A DNA stretch of 64,000 nucleotides, from the NCBI RefSeq assembly GCF_011440375.1, contig NZ_JAAOIR010000005.1:186001-250000 (forward strand). The letters are read 5' to 3'. The stretch's first letter is position 1. Each line of letters starts with the position of its first letter. The notes under the pieces were generated by a model. The model worked only from the letters and a program-made list of their open reading frames with translations. It did not search any database and was not told the origin of the DNA. Position numbers and translations under genes: made by a program. The stretch comes from Halorubellus sp. JP-L1. GTDB taxonomy: Archaea > Halobacteriota > Halobacteria > Halobacteriales > Natrialbaceae. Shown in pieces: positions 60,846 to 64,000 of this stretch.

Positions 60846-62129
60846 ATGACAGCTTATCCGTCGATCACCGCGCAACTCGACGACCCGGACGCCGCTCGCG
60901 AGGAGGGCCGTCGGAAGATGGAGTGGGCGCGCCAGCACATGCCCATCCTCGAGGCGCTCCGCGAGGAGTTCGAGGCCAACCAGCCCTTCGCCGGGCAGCG
61001 CATCGCGATGGCGATGCACGTCGAGGCGAAGACCGCGAACCTCGTCGAGCTGCTCGCCGACGGCGGCGCCGAGGTCGCGATCACGGGCTGCAACCCGCTG
61101 TCGACGCACGACGACGTGTCCGCGGCGCTCGACGCGCACGACTCGATCGCGAGCTACGCCGTCCGCGGCGTCGACGACGACGAGTACTACGAGGCCATTG
61201 AGGCCGTCATCGACGTCGACCCGACGGTCACCGTCGACGACGGCATGGACCTCGTCGCCGCCGTCCACGAGGACTACCCGGAACTCATCGACACCATCCT
61301 CGGCGGCGCGGAGGAGACGACGACGGGCGTCCACCGCCTGCGCGCGATGGACGCCGACGGCGCCCTCGAGTACCCCGTGTTCGCGGTGAACGACACCCCC
61401 ATGAAGCGGTTGTTCGACAACGTCCACGGCACGGGCGAGTCCTCGCTCGCCTCCATCGCGATGACGACGAACCTCTCCTGGGCGGGGAAGAACGTCGTCG
61501 TCGCTGGCTACGGTTACTGCGGGAAGGGTGTCGCCAAGAAGGCCAGCGGACAGAACGCGAACGTCGTCGTGACCGAAGTCGAGCCCCGTCGCGCGCTCGA
61601 AGCGCACATGGAGGGCTACGACGTCATGCCAATGGGCGACGCCGCCGAGATCGGTGACGTGTTCGTCACGACCACCGGGAACCGCGACGTCGTCGTCGAC
61701 GAGCACTTCGAGCGGATGAAGGACGGCGTGCTCCTCGCGAACGCCGGCCACTTCGACATCGAGATCGACCTCGACGCGCTCGACGACAAGGCCGTCGACC
61801 GCTACGAAGCACGGGACGGCGTCGAAGCGTACGAGATGGCAGACGGCCGCCGCCTGAACGTCCTCGCCGAGGGTCGCCTCGTGAACCTCGCCGCCCCCAT
61901 CGCGCTCGGGCACCCCGTCGAGGTCATGGACCAGTCCTTCGGCATCCAGGCCGTCGTCGTCCGGGAACTCGTCGAGAACGCCGACGACTACGGCCCCGGC
62001 GTCCACGACGTCCCCGACGAACTCGACAAGGAAGTCGCCGAGATCAAGCTGGCGGCGGAGGGCGTCGACTTCGACTCGCTGACCGACACGCAGGAAGAGT
62101 ACATGGGGTCCTGGCAGCACGGGACCTAG
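60846..62129 (+). CDS. ahcY: Adenosylhomocysteinase
   Basis: NAD-dependent hydrolase splitting S-adenosylhomocysteine to adenosine and homocysteine, so it relieves product inhibition of methyltransferases; 427 residues. [20 protein letters not shown] begins it; [20 protein letters not shown] and [15 protein letters not shown] are substrate-domain motifs, and [17 protein letters not shown] is the NAD loop. [20 protein letters not shown] and [11 protein letters not shown] are also conserved. The very C-terminal lysine-tyrosine pair of the bacterial/eukaryotic enzymes is not present, as usual for archaeal forms. Its stop codon is followed within 2 bases by a five-unit repeat. Confidence 0.96.
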   Translation: MTAYPSITAQLDDPDAAREEGRRKMEWARQHMPILEALREEFEANQPFAGQRIAMAMHVEAKTANLVELLADGGAEVAITGCNPLSTHDDVSAALDAHDSIASYAVRGVDDDEYYEAIEAVIDVDPTVTVDDGMDLVAAVHEDYPELIDTILGGAEETTTGVHRLRAMDADGALEYPVFAVNDTPMKRLFDNVHGTGESSLASIAMTTNLSWAGKNVVVAGYGYCGKGVAKKASGQNANVVVTEVEPRRALEAHMEGYDVMPMGDAAEIGDVFVTTTGNRDVVVDEHFERMKDGVLLANAGHFDIEIDLDALDDKAVDRYEARDGVEAYEMADGRRLNVLAEGRLVNLAAPIALGHPVEVMDQSFGIQAVVVRELVENADDYGPGVHDVPDELDKEVAEIKLAAEGVDFDSLTDTQEEYMGSWQHGT

Positions 62130-62130
62130 C

Positions 62131-62381
62131 GACTCCGGTAGCATACGGCGTCCGCCAGGACGCCGTTTCTGGTGGTGAACTGACTCCGGTAGCATACGGC
62201 GTCCGCCAGGACGCCGTTTCTGGTGGTGAAGCGACTCTCCGAGCATACGGCGACCGCGAGGTCGCCGTTTCTTGTGGTGAACTGACTCCGGTAGCATACG
62301 GCGACCGCGAGGACGCCGTTTCTTGTGGTGAACTGACTCCGGTAGCATACGGCGTCCGCCAGGATGCCGTTTCTGGTGGTG
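62131..62381. repeat. 51-bp tandem repeat x5 with covarying hairpins
   Basis: Units start at 62131, 62182, 62233, 62284 and 62335, exactly 51 bases apart. Each has a hairpin with nine-base arms and a four-base loop (62145-62166, then every 51 bases to 62349-62370). Copies 1 and 2 are ACGGCGTCC/GGACGCCGT; copy 3 is ACGGCGACC/GGTCGCCGT with both sides changed; copy 4 has one mismatch; copy 5 a G-T pair. TTTCT follows each hairpin on the plus strand. It starts 2 bases after the ahcY stop. Confidence 0.95.
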
Positions 62382-62456
62382 CGGTCGCGTTCGGTCCCGT
62401 TTCGGTGGTCGCTCGGGCTGCTACGCACTTGCTTCACTTTCACCGCGCCATCCGGT

Positions 62457-62465
62457 GGTTTATGC
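62457..62465 (+). promoter_or_regulatory. TATA-like box of hjc
   Basis: GGTTTATGC, 24-32 bases upstream of the ATG at 62489. Confidence 0.55.
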
Positions 62466-62488
62466 GGGTTCGCGCGTACGGTGTCGGT

Positions 62489-62917
62489 ATGAGCGCGAGT
62501 CGGAAGGGGAATCGTCGGGAGCGCGAGCTCGTGAACGCCCTCGACGAGGCGGGGTTCGCGGTGATGCGGGCGCCGGCGTCGGGGGCGGCGACGGACCGCG
62601 AGCTGCCGGACGTGCTGGCGGGAAATGGCGACGACTTCTACGCGATCGAGGCGAAGTCGTCGTCGGGGCGCCCGATCTACCTCGAGGGCGAGGAGGTGGA
62701 GGCCCTGGTGTACTTCGCGCGGAACTTCGGCGCGAAGCCCCGGATCGCGGTGCGGTTCGACCGCGAGGACTGGTTCTTCTTCCATCCGGGCGACCTCTAC
62801 ACGACGGACAAGGGGAGTTATCGCGTGAAGAAGGAGACCGCGCTCGCGGACGGCGTCGACTTCGCGGAACTCGTCGGTGACACGGAGCGGACGAGCATCG
62901 GCGACTTCGACGACTGA
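62489..62917 (+). CDS. hjc: Holliday junction resolvase Hjc
   Basis: Archaeal nuclease that cuts four-way DNA junctions during recombination; 142 residues, dimeric. [20 protein letters not shown] starts it. The nuclease core has E13, D41 ([11 protein letters not shown]) and the E54-A-K56 pair ([11 protein letters not shown]), with [15 protein letters not shown] and [17 protein letters not shown] conserved in the family. The ATG at 62489 is chosen from the TATA box; the frame extends upstream into the repeat region. C-terminal tail acidic. Preceded by the 51-bp repeats, followed by the thiamine-binding protein. Confidence 0.93.
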   Translation: MSASRKGNRRERELVNALDEAGFAVMRAPASGAATDRELPDVLAGNGDDFYAIEAKSSSGRPIYLEGEEVEALVYFARNFGAKPRIAVRFDREDWFFFHPGDLYTTDKGSYRVKKETALADGVDFAELVGDTERTSIGDFDD

Positions 62918-63013
62918 CCGGCGGCGTCGGGACGCGAAGCGGCCGCGTCCGAGTCCGTCGTCTCGATACTGGGAACCGACAGGTTCTTTCTCGCGGTGGG
63001 TGACGAGAGCGGT

Positions 63014-63328
63014 ATGACAGTCTTCGGGATGCTCAGGATCACGCCCGTGACGGACGACGACGTGACCGAGGAGGTCGCTGCGGCGGTCGACGCGCTGGAG
63101 GAGCACGACGTCGCCTACGAGACGAACGCGATGTCGACCGTCGTCGAAGCCGACGACCTCGACGCGCTCCTCGCCGCGGTCGGCGACGCGCACCGCGCCG
63201 TCGCCGGGGATCACGTGAACACGCTCCTCCAGATCGACGACGACCGTACGAGCGACATCACGGGTGCGGACAAGGTCGAGAAGGTCGAGTCCGAACTCGG
63301 CCGGGATGCAGCGAGCGACCGCGACTGA
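63014..63328 (+). CDS. MTH1187/YkoF-type thiamine-binding protein
   Basis: Small cytoplasmic protein of 104 residues, MTVFGMLRITPVTDDDVTEE, with the ferredoxin-like fold of the MTH1187 family. Conserved patterns are VAYETNAMSTVVEADDLDAL and AVAGDHVNTLLQIDDDRTSD. Members bind thiamine or its pyrimidine part and are often near thiamine transporters. That fits here: the next gene is a thiamine ABC transporter binding protein, convergent with it. Function in transport or salvage is inferred. The ATG at 63014 is clear. Confidence 0.82.
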   Translation: MTVFGMLRITPVTDDDVTEEVAAAVDALEEHDVAYETNAMSTVVEADDLDALLAAVGDAHRAVAGDHVNTLLQIDDDRTSDITGADKVEKVESELGRDAASDRD

Positions 63329-63368
63329 CGACCTGACAGCGTGGCGAGCGACCGCGACCGATCACTCG

Positions 63369-63512
63369 CTCGCGACGGCCCTTGTGCTCGCGACGGCCCT
63401 TGTGCTCGCGACCGACTACTCGCCCGCGATCGCCTTGTTGCTCGCGACCGACTACTCGCCCGCGACCGCCTTGTTGCTCGCGACCGACTACTCGCCCGCG
63501 ACCGCCTTGTTG
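63369..63512. repeat. 18-bp x2 and 36-bp x3 tandem repeats over the end of the thiamine-binding protein gene
   Basis: Two copies of CTCGCGACGGCCCTTGTG (63369-63386, 63387-63404) are followed by three 36-bp copies at 63405-63440, 63441-63476 and 63477-63512, the first with one base change. The stop codon of the minus-strand gene (63488-63490) lies in the third 36-bp copy, so the others repeat its last 12 codons, stop included, in its 3' flank. Confidence 0.92.
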
Positions 63513-64000
63513 CTCGCGACCGTGCGCGCCCACTCCTCGCGCCACTCGCCGACGCGCCCGACGAGGTCGTCGTAGCTGTACAGGAGCGGTTCCGGCGGTT
63601 CCTTCGCGTACTCCTCGAACACGTCCGGGACCGCGCCGTGGTCGGTGACGGGGAACGAGACGTTCAACTCGGCGAGTTTCCCCTGCGCGTCGGGACCGAG
63701 CATGAAGTCGACGAACGCCTCCACGAGCCGATCCCGGTCGCTGTCCGCGAACTTCCCGATGCCGCTGAGGTTCGTGTACCCGTTATCGCCCGGGAACGCG
63801 ACCTGGTGCTTCTTCAGATCCGCGTCGCTCCGGTTCGCGTACACCTGGTCGGTCGAGAACGACGTGACGACGTTCGTCTCGCCGGACGTGAACGCGCCGT
63901 AGGACGCGCCCCACGAGTCGAGGACTGTCACGTCGTTGTCGAGCAAGCGCTCCCAGTAGTCGAGGTAGCCGTCTTCGCCGTACTCCTTGACCGTCCACAG
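63488..64000 (-). CDS. Thiamine ABC transporter substrate-binding protein (5' end outside window)
   Basis: C-terminal 170 residues of a periplasmic-type binding lipoprotein, continuing beyond the window: LWTVKEYGEDGYLDYWERLL, then TVLDSWGASYGAFTSGETNV, STDQVYANRSDADLKKHQVA and GIGKFADSDRDRLVEAFVDF. The regular ThiB/TbpA pattern LVEAFVDFMLGPDAQGKLAE and the sequence EEYAKEPPEPLLYSYDD support the thiamine-type iron/thiamine family. The ATPase and permease would lie further out, if present. The stop codon is inside a 36-bp tandem repeat, giving an end VASNKAVAGE. Assignment to thiamine rests on family resemblance and the MTH1187 neighbour. Confidence 0.8.
   Translation of the reverse strand: MWTVKEYGEDGYLDYWERLLDNDVTVLDSWGASYGAFTSGETNVVTSFSTDQVYANRSDADLKKHQVAFPGDNGYTNLSGIGKFADSDRDRLVEAFVDFMLGPDAQGKLAELNVSFPVTDHGAVPDVFEEYAKEPPEPLLYSYDDLVGRVGEWREEWARTVASNKAVAGE

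Noticed and set aside
62126-63214. 362-residue minus-strand open frame
   Set aside because: Its repeats (RSQFTTRNG type) arise only because the 51-bp unit is a multiple of three; the rest is antisense to hjc and the thiamine-binding protein.

Overview
The window is chromosomal DNA from a halophilic archaeon (class Halobacteria). It is GC-rich, its proteins are acidic, many genes begin about 25 bases after a TATA-like box with no 5' leader, and the information-processing genes are archaeal: thermosome, TBP, aIF1A, RIO1 kinase, Cdc6/Orc1, an RFC small-subunit-like protein, Hjc and TrmG10. I cannot name the genus. No rRNA, tRNA, transposase or integrase gene was seen.

Layout. 1-9.1 kb: an ornithine cyclodeaminase/alanine dehydrogenase-like gene (cut by the edge), a CBS protein, thermosome, KH protein, TrpRS, a PGF-CTERM surface protein, RIO1 kinase and a cupin. 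9.2-15.9 kb: small zinc proteins, a PHP phosphoesterase, a DUF5789 protein, a DUF1684 protein, Cdc6/Orc1 and a MutS-family ATPase. 15.9-20.7 kb: uvrB, whose first third of about 320 bases has unusual composition, followed by an AT-richer island with a winged-helix regulator, a DNA methyltransferase and a probable restriction endonuclease. 20.9-34.3 kb: small haloarchaeal proteins, RlmE, divergent TatC2/TatC1, a large Tat-exported M14 carboxypeptidase, LarE and UvrC. 34.4-39.4 kb: a Tat lipoprotein with PQQ-like repeats, a cupin, and an ABC exporter operon with an unrecognised third gene. 39.4-40.7 kb: a second AT-richer patch with a short DUF389 protein. 40.7-51.9 kb: LigA, aIF1A, a cytidine-deaminase-like enzyme, a DUF460 protein, RNase Z, a DUF4382 lipoprotein, HisG, two membrane proteins and TBP. 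52-64 kb: TrmG10, a hotdog thioesterase, the RFC-like protein, SAH/MTA deaminase, a secreted Asn/Thr-rich protein, a histidine kinase, adenosylhomocysteinase, Hjc, a thiamine-binding protein and the C-terminal part of a thiamine ABC transporter binding protein.

Functional links. DNA repair and replication genes are abundant (mutS-like, uvrB, uvrC, ligA, hjc, cdc6, rfc-like). Both TatC proteins lie beside a Tat substrate, and another Tat lipoprotein is 7 kb away. SAH deaminase and adenosylhomocysteinase flank the histidine kinase and both act on S-adenosylhomocysteine. The last two genes both concern thiamine.

The most unusual feature is the set of structured repeats between genes, often just after stop codons. 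They include five 51-bp units with compensating hairpin changes after ahcY; four units with two overlapping, mutually exclusive hairpins between tbp and trmG10; two related hairpin-plus-GC-repeat blocks; and 36-bp repeats that contain the stop codon of the thiamine-binding-protein gene. The restriction-modification island, with a composition break inside uvrB and a uvrB-like relic beyond its 3' end, is the clearest sign of gene transfer.
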